A stretch of 64,000 bases of DNA from the NCBI GenBank assembly GCA_002709955.1, contig PAQY01000002.1, forward strand, positions 170,448 through 234,447. Direction: 5' to 3'. The notes below the pieces were generated by a model. It was not told the origin of the DNA. It worked only from the letters and a program-made list of their open reading frames with translations, and did not search any database. The position numbers and the translations under genes are program-made. Numbering within the stretch: the stretch's first letter is position 1; each line of letters begins with the position of its first letter. This document shows, one piece after another, positions 52,208 to 61,227 of the stretch. Origin of the DNA: Rhodospirillaceae bacterium (GTDB taxonomy: Bacteria; Pseudomonadota; Alphaproteobacteria; UBA8366; Aestuariispiraceae).

Positions 52208-54181
52208 ATGTCTGATGATTTCCACCTTGATATAACTAACTTTGACATAGATTTCTCGACGCCACCCGCTTTAGGAAGCGCATCTGATCCAGTGCATGAT
52301 ATTCTGGCGTTGCTGGAAGAGAACAAGACAGCGGAAGCCTTGGATAAGGTCGATGAATATCGCGCTGTTGTTGGCGCAACACCCCTGATGCGCCATTTGC
52401 TGGCCTTGACGATCTTCAGGCTGGGGCGCCTGCTGCCTGCCTTGAAAATCATGCGAACCGTCCATGAAGACCTGCCTGAAGCCTATGAACATGCAGAGAT
52501 TTTATCTGTGCTTTATTCCTCTGTCGGGAAGCACAGCGACGGGATTTTTTACGCAAAACTCTCCACAGCATTGAAGCCGTATTACCCACAATATCCATTG
52601 GTTCCATCCTGGATGACATCGGCTGGGACTGCGTTACTGGCAACGGAAGAAAATCCGCTGGTGGATTACGGCCATGGCTATCTGGTCAATGGTGATGTCA
52701 CAAAAGCGACGGCCTGTTTCCTGGACGCCATCGAACTGGATCATCAGAATGCCTCTGCCTGGCGCGGATTGATCGAAGCAAAACAGCGAAATGGTCAGGT
52801 CGGCCACAGTCTTAAAGCCGCCGAAGCCCTGGTCGAATTGGAAGACCACAGCGCGGATGATTTGTTGTTATATGCGCGTTGTTTGGTGAATGCCGGCATG
52901 ACAGGGAATGCCTGGACCGCCGCGCAACAGGCGCTGCAGGCGACACAGGATGATCCTGTTTCCGTTGCGAAATGTCTGCCGGGGCTTGTGCGCTATGATG
53001 AAACCGTTTCACCAGACCGTGCCCTGGAATTGGCGCGTTCCTGGAATGCCCTTGCTGATGTTCCCGGGGAGCCCTTGAAAGTAACCACACGGAATTCTGA
53101 TAATGAATTGTTCCGGGTCGGTATCCTCAGTGGGTCAATGCATATCCGCTCAGAACGCGCGCCCTTCCTCTCCACGATCGAGGAATGCCTGTCGCGCACG
53201 GCGCATATTTATTTCTATGCAAATAATCAGGTCGAAGATGCCATATGCCGTCGCTTGCGGCGGGGGGCTGCGGCGTGGCGCAATATCTATCGCGTGGATG
53301 ATGAAACGGTTGCGACCATGATGCGCAATGATGAAATTCAGGTGCTGATTGATCTGGACGGGTTTGATTGGACGGGTCGCCCCGGAATAGTGCAGCGCAT
53401 GCCAGCACCGGTGGTTCTGTCCGCCTTTGGCGCGCCGGGTTGTATTCCGGGGGCAGATAGGGGCGCGTTGGCACTTGGGGAACCAGATTTCCCGCTATAT
53501 GCAGACGCGACACAGGCGGTTCATATTCCCACCGGTCTGTCGACCTGGCCATTATACGAGGATATGGAAGAGGATATTCCAGACTCCAAAGTGACAGGCG
53601 CAATGCGTGTCTTAATTGATGCCCCGGTCGGGCGGCTGTCTGAGCCATTTTTGCGATGTGTTGCGGACGCTGTGCGCCAGGGCTTTCATGGCACGTTAGT
53701 TCTGTATGGAGAGGGCGATAATGACGAGGTTACGCAGGAAATACTGCAGGAGCGTTTTGCAAATGCCGGTCTGGATCTGAATACGGTTGAACGTGTTTCC
53801 AGGCAGAGCCCGCTGGATGACGTGATTGATGGCGTTGATTTGGTGCTGGATACATTTCCACTGCCCAGTGTTGAGGTCGCGTTGACGGCGCTGCGCCATG
53901 GTGTGCCCGTAATGACCCTGCAGCCGGATCGCCCCGAAAATGCGGCGGTGGTCAGCCTTTTGCGCAGCCTGAAACTGAACAGATGGGTTCAACCGGACGC
54001 AACCGCCCTGGCAAAAGAGCTGGCAAAACTGTCTGCTGATCCGCAATCCTTAAGATCCACACGGCAGGATCTGGCAAAAACTGTGCTGGATGCAGGGACG
54101 GTTTTGACGATCAATCAGCGGGGGCGGGAATTTGCGGCCCTGTTCGATAAACTTCTGGCACAGGCGGCGGAGCAAGCATGA
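52208..54181 (+). CDS. TPR-containing flagellin glycosyltransferase, FlmG-like
   Basis: The 657-residue protein has TPR-like helical repeats (about residues 20-260) and a C-terminal GT41/OGT-like glycosyltransferase part. Visible features are LFRVGILSGSMHIRSERAPF, the donor-side QVLIDLDGFDWTGRPGIVQR, and LDTFPLPSVEVALTALRHGV with PVMTL, in the pattern of bacterial SPINDLY/OGT-like enzymes. Caulobacter FlmG has this architecture and glycosylates flagellin with pseudaminic acid. It lies directly after flagellin and its terminator, and overlaps maf by 4 bases. Assignment to flagellin modification is an inference from context. Confidence 0.75.
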   Translation: MSDDFHLDITNFDIDFSTPPALGSASDPVHDILALLEENKTAEALDKVDEYRAVVGATPLMRHLLALTIFRLGRLLPALKIMRTVHEDLPEAYEHAEILSVLYSSVGKHSDGIFYAKLSTALKPYYPQYPLVPSWMTSAGTALLATEENPLVDYGHGYLVNGDVTKATACFLDAIELDHQNASAWRGLIEAKQRNGQVGHSLKAAEALVELEDHSADDLLLYARCLVNAGMTGNAWTAAQQALQATQDDPVSVAKCLPGLVRYDETVSPDRALELARSWNALADVPGEPLKVTTRNSDNELFRVGILSGSMHIRSERAPFLSTIEECLSRTAHIYFYANNQVEDAICRRLRRGAAAWRNIYRVDDETVATMMRNDEIQVLIDLDGFDWTGRPGIVQRMPAPVVLSAFGAPGCIPGADRGALALGEPDFPLYADATQAVHIPTGLSTWPLYEDMEEDIPDSKVTGAMRVLIDAPVGRLSEPFLRCVADAVRQGFHGTLVLYGEGDNDEVTQEILQERFANAGLDLNTVERVSRQSPLDDVIDGVDLVLDTFPLPSVEVALTALRHGVPVMTLQPDRPENAAVVSLLRSLKLNRWVQPDATALAKELAKLSADPQSLRSTRQDLAKTVLDAGTVLTINQRGREFAALFDKLLAQAAEQA

Positions 54182-56202
54182 TTAAGATACTGGATCTGAC
54201 GAAAGACCCCGAAGCGTGTGACAGATTCGAACGCAATCTTGCCGCCCTGGCACGGCATGACCCGGACCTGGCGCAGCAATTGCGCGCGATTGATGAGCCT
54301 GTTTCGAAGATTGTAGAGGTTGGCGACGATCTTAACTTGGATATTGGGCATACGTTATTTTATGATACCGGCGTTCGGCAATTCGTGGATGAACAGTATT
54401 CAGCCTATGCCGCCGATCCCTATCGCATTGAAATTGGTTGGCCTGTTCGGGATAACTTCCCCCCGCAACTGATGACCAAAATGGCGATAAAGCGCCTGAC
54501 CTATGGCGCAACGGCGCTGGGCATCGAAAAGCAGAAAGATAACAAGCAACAGGGCATAACCGGTTTTGCCGTCTCTATCGGTGTTGGTATTGGGGACCAT
54601 ATCGGCCGCATGCTGAATGATTATGAGGCGCAATCCCTGATCGCCGTGGAACAGTTCATCGAATTCCTGTGGCATTCCTTATATCTGAACCCCTGGGATG
54701 AATGGATTGAACTGGTTGAACGCCGCAAGGGTCAGGTTTTCTTTATTCTGGATGACAATGCCGTTTCTGTATCGTCAGAACTGACCACGGCCTTGCGGTC
54801 AGACAATGGCGGCACGCTGGACGGAACGCTGGTTTACACCCATTACCGGTCGCATCTGGTGCGGGAAATTCACAAGGGCCTGTCGGATCAGATATCCTAT
54901 ATCGGGTCCAATCGCGGCTTCTTTGAAGACGAAAACATCATGATCATGAATGCGACGCGCAATTTCCTGGCGCGTGATTATGCTGTGTGGCGAACCCGGC
55001 CAAGACGGGAAAAACTATGTCCGGCCTTTGTTGTGGCGGCGGGGCCATCGGTCGATATGGCGCTGGATACGATCCGCAAATACAAGGATCAGGTGGTCCT
55101 GATTTCCTGTGGGTCCGGCCTTAAGGTCCTGCTGTCGCAAGGAATCCGCCCGGATTACCATATTGAGGTCGAAAACACCTTTGGTCAGGCGGATATCTTA
55201 GAGCGTGTTGCGTCCCAATATGACCTGTCGGGCATAACATTTGTAGGGGCTGCGACGGTCAATCCGCGCACGGCGGCCGTTTTCGACAAGGTGATTTTCT
55301 TTCATCGCGACACGGTTTGTTCATCCCGATTTTACGAAATGAACGAAGACCCGATGTATCTGGCAGTCCCAACAGTTTCCAATGGGGGGGCTCGATTTGC
55401 CCTGGGAATGGCCTTTAAGGAGGTTTATCTGTTCGGCGTCGATCTGGGCAGTCGCATTCCAGATTATCACCATTCCAAATCGTCTGGGTATTACACGGAC
55501 AAGGATTTCATGTTCTCTTTCCATGGCACGAAAGAGTCGACCGAAATGAATCTGACCATGGACGGGAATTTTGGCGGCACGGTGACCACCCATGATGGGT
55601 TCCTGCTGAGCCGTCTGTTCATGCAGAAACTGACAAAAATGTTCAGCAGTTACACGGTTTACAACTGTTCGGATGGTGTCGAGATTCCGGGTGCCATTCC
55701 AAAACTGCCCCAGACGATCAAGCTGACATCCACGCCCAAGGATCGGGAATCCGCCTTAATGTATGCGGATCGTGAGGTCGAGAAATTTGCCAAGGGGGAA
55801 GGGGTGCCCCTGGATCGGTTCTATGATCTGCGGCAGAAGACGGTCAATTGGTATCAGGACATTTACGCGGCCATCGATGAGATGAAGACCGTCACAAAGC
55901 CCGACCCATTCGCATCCTATGGAACCTTGTGGAGCCTGTTTCAACCAAAGCCGAGTGAAGGGTTTGACCCTATCATGGCTGTGATCTGGCAGAACAATTA
56001 CGGGACCCTGATGACCCTTTTCAACGTGTATTTCCGGATGCACCGACGGGTAACGGATGAACAGGCACCCGCCATTTATCAGCTTTTCCTGGATGAATTG
56101 CGGGGGTTCCTGAACGATATGGAAGTTATCCTGTTAAGCGTCCTGGATGAGTTGATTGGCGAGGTTGAGGCCGTAGCGGCAGAGAAGGTCAAAAGTGCTT
56201 AG
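54178..56202 (+). CDS. maf: Maf-type motility accessory glycosyltransferase (DUF115)
   Basis: Maf proteins are flagellin nonulosonic-acid glycosyltransferases. The 674-residue protein has an N-terminal region and the DUF115 core: CPAFVVAAGPSVDMALDTIR, then VLISCGSGLKVLLSQGIRPD, then VTFVGAATVNPRTAAVFD-like segment (reading ITFVGAATVNPRTAAVFD), and LFGVDLGSRIPDYHHSKSSG. It overlaps the FlmG-like gene by 4 bases (ATGA). Its stop codon TAG overlaps the left end of the repeat element at 56200. Confidence 0.88.
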   Translation: MIKILDLTKDPEACDRFERNLAALARHDPDLAQQLRAIDEPVSKIVEVGDDLNLDIGHTLFYDTGVRQFVDEQYSAYAADPYRIEIGWPVRDNFPPQLMTKMAIKRLTYGATALGIEKQKDNKQQGITGFAVSIGVGIGDHIGRMLNDYEAQSLIAVEQFIEFLWHSLYLNPWDEWIELVERRKGQVFFILDDNAVSVSSELTTALRSDNGGTLDGTLVYTHYRSHLVREIHKGLSDQISYIGSNRGFFEDENIMIMNATRNFLARDYAVWRTRPRREKLCPAFVVAAGPSVDMALDTIRKYKDQVVLISCGSGLKVLLSQGIRPDYHIEVENTFGQADILERVASQYDLSGITFVGAATVNPRTAAVFDKVIFFHRDTVCSSRFYEMNEDPMYLAVPTVSNGGARFALGMAFKEVYLFGVDLGSRIPDYHHSKSSGYYTDKDFMFSFHGTKESTEMNLTMDGNFGGTVTTHDGFLLSRLFMQKLTKMFSSYTVYNCSDGVEIPGAIPKLPQTIKLTSTPKDRESALMYADREVEKFAKGEGVPLDRFYDLRQKTVNWYQDIYAAIDEMKTVTKPDPFASYGTLWSLFQPKPSEGFDPIMAVIWQNNYGTLMTLFNVYFRMHRRVTDEQAPAIYQLFLDELRGFLNDMEVILLSVLDELIGEVEAVAAEKVKSA

Positions 56203-56463
56203 TGTGATGCGCGTATATTTGGGATCGACCAGGACGTTGTTTGCGGTGCACCGGTTAGGAGCGTTTCGCGAAGCGATGCGGGGCATCGCGAGAGGAAGGC
56301 GACGCGGCCCGGAGCACCGCAAACAACGCCTTTGGTCCCTTTATCGGCCTGTCGGACGGCGTCGAGAGCGCTGGACGATGAACCACATCGCCTGCACGCT
56401 CTCTCCTAGCCGACAGACCGATAAAGGGATCCTGATGATTCCAAATATACGCGCACCACACTA
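56200..56463. mobile_element. 264-bp structured inverted-repeat element between maf and neuB (MITE-like)
   Basis: The ends are 23-bp terminal inverted repeats (56200-56222 and 56441-56463, 22 of 23 positions match), both bordered by TA, as expected for a TA target duplication of IS630/Tc1-type elements. Inside are two long arms: a perfect 15-bp repeat (56235-56249 with 56314-56328), and a 20-bp repeat with one mismatch (56336-56355 with 56410-56429). Each arm contains smaller hairpins (56273-56289; 56364-56403). No transposase or convincing reading frame lies inside. Removing one TA and the element leaves the maf stop codon intact and a normal 21-base gap to neuB. A copy elsewhere in the window was not seen. 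Confidence 0.75.
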
Positions 56464-56485
56464 GGCACGGAGAGCGGGATTTAAA

Positions 56486-57502
56486 ATGCACCTGTTTGGA
56501 ATTGATCTGGCGGAACGCCCGGCCCTGATAGCGGAAATCGGCGTCAATCATGAAGGCGATGTCGATAAAGCCGTTGAATTGTTGCGCCTGGCCGCAAAGG
56601 CAGGGGCTGATGCCGTAAAGTTTCAAAGCTATACCCCGGACCGTTTCATTGGCGCGGCGGATCCAGATCGCCTGGCCCGCGTCACGCGCTTTGGCCTGGA
56701 TGAAGCAGCGCATCTGCGTTTGAAGGCAGAGGCACAACAGCACGGCGTCGCGTTCTTCTCCTCTGCGATCAGCGAGGATTGGGTGCCCTTTCTGGCACAG
56801 CACTGTGCCGCGATAAAGATCGCCAGTGGGGATGTGGATTTTGAACCGGTCATCCGCGCATCGGCGGCCACGGGATTGCCGGTCATCCTGTCGACCGGTA
56901 CGGCGACATTGGAGGAGGTCCAGGCAGCGGTATCCTGGGTCATTTCCGAAATGGGGTTGCAGGCAGCGTCGGCGCGACTGGCCCTGTTGCATTGTGTTTC
57001 TGCCTATCCAACGCCCCTGGAACAGGCGAACCTGTTGGCGATTTCAACACTGAAAGCAGCATTTCCCGATATCACAATCGGCTATTCCAATCACGTCATG
57101 GGACCAGAGGCCCCGATCGCCGCAGTCGCCCTGGGCGCACAGATTGTAGAGGTGCATTTCACCGATCAGAAGGAGGGAAGGGCGTTCCGCGATCACAGCC
57201 TGTCTTGTGATGCAGAGGATCTGGCCTATCTGGCCCGTATCCTGCCGGGCGTGGCGGCGGCCAGGGGCGATGGCGTCAAGCGACCACAACCCTGTGAAGA
57301 AGGGGTCGGCCCTGCCATCCGCAAAGGCCTGGTGGCCGCAAAAGACTTGTCCGTGGGACATGTTATTGCCGATGGGGACATTCTCTTTGCCCGGCCTGCG
57401 ACGGAATTTCCGGCATCCTGCTATCACGACGTATTGGGCAAAACCGTAACAGAAGCGGTGGCCAAGGGGCATTCCCTGCGCCGCACCGCCGTTTCGGGAT
57501 AG
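56486..57502 (+). CDS. neuB: NeuB-family nonulosonic acid synthase (sialic/legionaminic/pseudaminic)
   Basis: The family joins phosphoenolpyruvate to a 6-carbon aminosugar to make a 9-carbon sugar acid. The 338-residue protein has the TIM-barrel part with ALIAEIGVNHEGDVDKAVEL, AVKFQSY, KIASGDV, LSTGTATLEEV, LLHCVSAYPTP and the metal histidine motif EVHFT, and a C-terminal SAF domain (LVAAKDLSVGHVIADGDIL). Legionaminic, pseudaminic and sialic acid synthases share this core, so the exact product is uncertain. asnB follows after 6 bases. Confidence 0.9.
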   Translation: MHLFGIDLAERPALIAEIGVNHEGDVDKAVELLRLAAKAGADAVKFQSYTPDRFIGAADPDRLARVTRFGLDEAAHLRLKAEAQQHGVAFFSSAISEDWVPFLAQHCAAIKIASGDVDFEPVIRASAATGLPVILSTGTATLEEVQAAVSWVISEMGLQAASARLALLHCVSAYPTPLEQANLLAISTLKAAFPDITIGYSNHVMGPEAPIAAVALGAQIVEVHFTDQKEGRAFRDHSLSCDAEDLAYLARILPGVAAARGDGVKRPQPCEEGVGPAIRKGLVAAKDLSVGHVIADGDILFARPATEFPASCYHDVLGKTVTEAVAKGHSLRRTAVSG

Positions 57503-57508
57503 GGCATT

Positions 57509-59347
57509 ATGTGCGGCATTGCCGGGCGTCTTGCCACTTCGCCGCTGTCCCCAGATCGGCGCGCTGTTGCCATGTCACGCATGACCCAGCGAGGGCCGGA
57601 CGGCAATGGTGCGTTTGATACACGTCGCCCGGATGGTCAATTCCTGGATCTGCTGCACAGCCGCCTATCGATCATCGATTTGAACACCAGATCGGACCAG
57701 CCTTTTCGCAAGGATGGCTGGGTTCTGATCTATAACGGCGAAATTTATAATTACCCAGAATTGCGCGCGCAGTTGCAGCAGAAGGGTCACAGATTTCAAA
57801 CCAGCGGCGATACAGAGGTCCTGTTGGAAGCCTGGCGCGCCTGGGGCTTGGGCGCGTTGGACCGGATGGTCGGCATGTTTGCCTTTGCGATTTATCAGGA
57901 AGTTACCGGCACCCTGACCCTGGCCCGGGACCGGTTCGGGGAAAAGCCGCTATATCTTTGGGATCGGGGACCGGACGGACTGTTCTTCGCGTCTGAAATC
58001 AAGGTTCTGACCGCGCTGGCCGGGGCTGTGCCCGCCCTTGATGGCCTGCATATGCAACGCTATCTGGTGAATGGCTATAAGGGGCTGATGAAAGACCATC
58101 GCACCTTCTTTGCGGAGGTTCGGGAAGTGCCCGCCGCCCATGCCCTGGTGATTGACGCCGGCGAAGCGCCGGTCCTGCAGCGTTATTGGCAACTAACCTA
58201 TCAACCGCAGGATATCAGCGCGAAACAGGCGCAAGAGGCTGTGGACACTGCCCTGGAAACTGCGATCGCGCGCACCCTTCGGGCCGATGTTCCCATCGCA
58301 GTCCGGCTGTCGGGCGGCATTGATTCCAATGTGATCGCGGGCATGGCGCACCATCGGCTGGGCCTGGATATAACCTGCTTTTCGATTATTGAAGAAGACT
58401 GGCGCTATGACGAATCCGCGATGATCGCCGAAGGGCTGAAGGGGTTGGGCGTGCCCAATCACCAGATATCCATTCCGCGCGATGGTTTTCTGGATCGATT
58501 GCGCGACATGATCGCCTATTTTGATGGGCCGCCTTTAACGATTTCCTATTATCTGCACTATCTGGTCAGCCAGAAGATACATGACGAAGGGTTCAAGCTG
58601 TCCCTGGGCGGGACCGGCGCGGATGAGGTGTTCAGTGGGTATTATGATCATTACCTGTTCTGGCTGGCAGAAATGCAGGAGCGGCCGGATTTTGAGGATC
58701 TGATTGCTGGATGGCGCGGCAGTTATGGGCAGTTCGTGCGTAATCCATTCCTGCAAAACCCACGGGCGTTTATTCAGCAACCCGATAATCGTGACCATAT
58801 CTTTCTGGGCGCGGAGGGTTTTTCGGAATTCCTGACACACCCCTTTTCGGAGCCGCATCAGGAGGAGGGTTTCTGTACAGCAATCCTGCGCAACCGCATG
58901 ATGAATGAATTGGTGCGGGAAACCGTCCCGGTCATGCTGCATGATGATGATCTGGCCGGGATGCGATGGTCTGTCGAAAACCGTGCACCCTATCTGGATA
59001 AGGATCTAGTTGAATGCCTGTTTTCCCTTCCCAGCCAGCATCTGATCCAACAGAATTTGCCAAAATATCTGTTGCGCCAGGCGGGACGGGGGATGGTGCC
59101 AAACGTCATTCTGAACAATCCGCGCAAACAGGGTATCAATGCGCCGGTGACGTCCTTTGTCGATTTCACAGACCCCGCATTGAAAGAAACACTGTTGGCC
59201 GACAGTCCATTCTTTGACTATGTGGACCGGGATCGCTTTGCAGCATTTCTGGGGTCTGATATCGCCCGCAACAGTGACAGTAAGTTCCTGTTCTCCTTGC
59301 TGGCCGCGCGTCTATTCGTGGATCATCATTCACAGTTGAGGGAGTAA
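57509..59347 (+). CDS. Asparagine synthetase (glutamine-hydrolysing)-type amidotransferase
   Basis: The 612-residue protein has an N-terminal class II glutaminase domain with catalytic Cys2 (MCGIAGR) and RLSIIDL, DGWVLIYNGEIYNYPEL and GDTEVLLEAW. A synthetase domain follows, with the pyrophosphate loop RLSGGIDSNVIAGM and ETVPVMLHDDDLAGMRWSVE. AsnB homologues in glycan clusters often amidate sugar carboxyl groups rather than make asparagine, and the position between neuB and a sugar amidotransferase suggests that here. Amidation of the nonulosonate or a linked uronic acid is inference. Confidence 0.85.
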   Translation: MCGIAGRLATSPLSPDRRAVAMSRMTQRGPDGNGAFDTRRPDGQFLDLLHSRLSIIDLNTRSDQPFRKDGWVLIYNGEIYNYPELRAQLQQKGHRFQTSGDTEVLLEAWRAWGLGALDRMVGMFAFAIYQEVTGTLTLARDRFGEKPLYLWDRGPDGLFFASEIKVLTALAGAVPALDGLHMQRYLVNGYKGLMKDHRTFFAEVREVPAAHALVIDAGEAPVLQRYWQLTYQPQDISAKQAQEAVDTALETAIARTLRADVPIAVRLSGGIDSNVIAGMAHHRLGLDITCFSIIEEDWRYDESAMIAEGLKGLGVPNHQISIPRDGFLDRLRDMIAYFDGPPLTISYYLHYLVSQKIHDEGFKLSLGGTGADEVFSGYYDHYLFWLAEMQERPDFEDLIAGWRGSYGQFVRNPFLQNPRAFIQQPDNRDHIFLGAEGFSEFLTHPFSEPHQEEGFCTAILRNRMMNELVRETVPVMLHDDDLAGMRWSVENRAPYLDKDLVECLFSLPSQHLIQQNLPKYLLRQAGRGMVPNVILNNPRKQGINAPVTSFVDFTDPALKETLLADSPFFDYVDRDRFAAFLGSDIARNSDSKFLFSLLAARLFVDHHSQLRE

Positions 59348-59351
59348 GCCG

Positions 59352-60470
59352 ATGCGCTATTGCACCCAGTGTATTCTGCCCGATACGCGCCCTGGCATAA
59401 GCCTGGATGCCGATGGTGTCTGCACGGCCTGTCACGGCCACAGGGATAAGGAAACCAGGATCGATTGGACGGCCCGCGAGGCGGCGTTCCAGACCCTGGT
59501 ACAGCAGACAAAGGCGCGTGCCCAAGGCTATGATTGCATTGTTCCCGTCTCTGGCGGTAAGGATAGCTGGTATCAGGTGATCATGGCCAGAAAGTATGGC
59601 CTGTCGGTGCTGGCCGTGACCTGGCGGACCCCGGCGCGAACGGAAATTGGTCAGAAAAACCTGGAGGCGATGATCCGCAATCTGGGTGTTGATCACATTG
59701 ATTATACGATATCGCCTGATGTAGAGCGCCGCTTTATGAAGGCCGCGTTTGAAGAGCGCGGAACGACGGGCCTGCCGATGCATATGGCCTTGTTTGCGAT
59801 CCCCATTCGACTGGCGGTGCAATTGCGCATTCCGCTGATCCTGTGGGGCGAAAATCCACAGCTGGAATATGGTGGCAATGAGTTGGAGCGGCTGTCGGAT
59901 ACGCTGGATTCAGACTGGCTGGCGCGGCATGGCTGCCTTGAATCAACAGATGCGGACTATTGGTGTGGCAAGGAGGGGCTGACAAAATCCGAGCTTCTGG
60001 CCTATCAAGTGCCACGGGAGACAGATTTCACAGTCCGGTCTGTCTTTCTGGGGGCGTTTTTCAAGTGGAACAGTTACGAGAATGCACGCGCTGCACAAGA
60101 AGCAGGGTTTGAATATGGTAAACAGGATTTGAAAATAGGGACCTGGGACTTTGCGGATATCGATTGTGACTTCATTTCATTGCATCATTTTCTAAAATGG
60201 TACAAATTTGGTTTTACGCGTGACTTTGATAACCTTTCTGTACAAATCCGCTATGGCATGATTGACAGAGGTGAAGCAATTGCCCAAATCAAGGCAAAGG
60301 GGTGGCAGGCACCAGAACAGGATATCGCGGCTTTTTGCCGGTTTCAGGGGAAACCGGATTCCTGGTTCTGGTCTGTGTGTGAGGGCTTTCGAAATACCGA
60401 TATATGGGTGAAACAGGCTGGCGTTTGGTATATCCCGGACTTTCTGATACCAGACTGGCAATGGACTTAA
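59352..60470 (+). CDS. N-acetyl sugar amidotransferase (PseA/WbpG/LfnB-like)
   Basis: The 372-residue protein has two zinc-type CxxC pairs (C4/C7 in MRYCTQCILPD and C24/C27 in GVCTACHGH) and the PP-loop IVPVSGGKDSWYQ (67-72). This is the architecture of PseA/WbpG enzymes that turn an acetamido group of a sugar into an acetamidino group, with ammonia from a HisH/HisF-type pair. No hisH or hisF homologue is nearby; the upstream AsnB-type protein could supply ammonia. It starts 4 bases after that gene. Confidence 0.87.
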   Translation: MRYCTQCILPDTRPGISLDADGVCTACHGHRDKETRIDWTAREAAFQTLVQQTKARAQGYDCIVPVSGGKDSWYQVIMARKYGLSVLAVTWRTPARTEIGQKNLEAMIRNLGVDHIDYTISPDVERRFMKAAFEERGTTGLPMHMALFAIPIRLAVQLRIPLILWGENPQLEYGGNELERLSDTLDSDWLARHGCLESTDADYWCGKEGLTKSELLAYQVPRETDFTVRSVFLGAFFKWNSYENARAAQEAGFEYGKQDLKIGTWDFADIDCDFISLHHFLKWYKFGFTRDFDNLSVQIRYGMIDRGEAIAQIKAKGWQAPEQDIAAFCRFQGKPDSWFWSVCEGFRNTDIWVKQAGVWYIPDFLIPDWQWT

Positions 60471-60498
60471 ACAGATTTGATTGGTTGGATATTTTGCG

Positions 60499-61227
60499 AT
60501 GATGGAGCCTAAAAACCTGCGTGTGGGGATACTGACAACAGATACGCCCCATCATACGCATTTCGTCGAGGCCCTGTCCAAGAATTGGAACATTGTCCGC
60601 GTTTTTGAAGAAAAGCGAACGACCAGCGCGACATTTGAAACCAATCACCAGCTTGAAGAACAAGGCGCACAATACGAAATTGACTCCTGGTTCGATGGAA
60701 AGCCACGCGGTTTGTCTGATGTGGCCGATGTGCAGACATTTCCAGACCTGAACGCGCCGGACGCGCTGGAGGCCATGCGCGATGCCCATTGTGATGTGCA
60801 TCTGGCATTTGGCACCGGTCGCCTGGAACAATCACTGATCGATATCACGCCGGATCGGATCGTTAATCTGCATGGCGCAGACCCTGAACATTATCGCGGC
60901 TTGGATACCCAGCTATGGGCTGTTTATCACCGCGATTATCGGGGGTTGATCACGACCCTGCATAAGGTCAGTCCGAATCTGGACCGGGGCGGTGTTATTA
61001 TGAAAATGCCCCTGCCATTGACCCGTGACATGCAACTGTATCAGCTGCGCAAGGTGAATACGGAGGTCTGTCTGGATATCTCGCATCGCGGATTGGACAT
61101 GATGGCGACCTATGGTCAGTTCATCAGCCAGCCACAATTGTATATCGGGCGGCATTATTCCTTCATGCCCGCCGTGCTGAAGGATCGCTGTATCAAACAA
61201 TTCGCGGAATTCACGGCAACGCTGTGA
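60499..61227 (+). CDS. Formyltransferase-domain protein of the glycan operon
   Basis: The 242-residue protein contains the 10-formyl-THF formyltransferase triad: RIVNLHGADPEHYRGLD with N123 and H125, and SPNLDRGGVI with D162. A separate N-terminal part (VGILTTDTPHHTHFVEALSK) precedes. It is probably a sugar N-formyltransferase. The start could be the ATG at 60499 or 60502; a TTG at 60481 is less likely. The next gene's GTG overlaps its stop (GTGA). Confidence 0.8.
   Translation: MMEPKNLRVGILTTDTPHHTHFVEALSKNWNIVRVFEEKRTTSATFETNHQLEEQGAQYEIDSWFDGKPRGLSDVADVQTFPDLNAPDALEAMRDAHCDVHLAFGTGRLEQSLIDITPDRIVNLHGADPEHYRGLDTQLWAVYHRDYRGLITTLHKVSPNLDRGGVIMKMPLPLTRDMQLYQLRKVNTEVCLDISHRGLDMMATYGQFISQPQLYIGRHYSFMPAVLKDRCIKQFAEFTATL

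Noticed and set aside
56195-56464. An 89-codon open frame across the maf-neuB gap
   Set aside because: It lies almost exactly on the inverted-repeat element; its codons follow the repeat arms rather than a protein pattern, and no family or ribosome-binding site fits.
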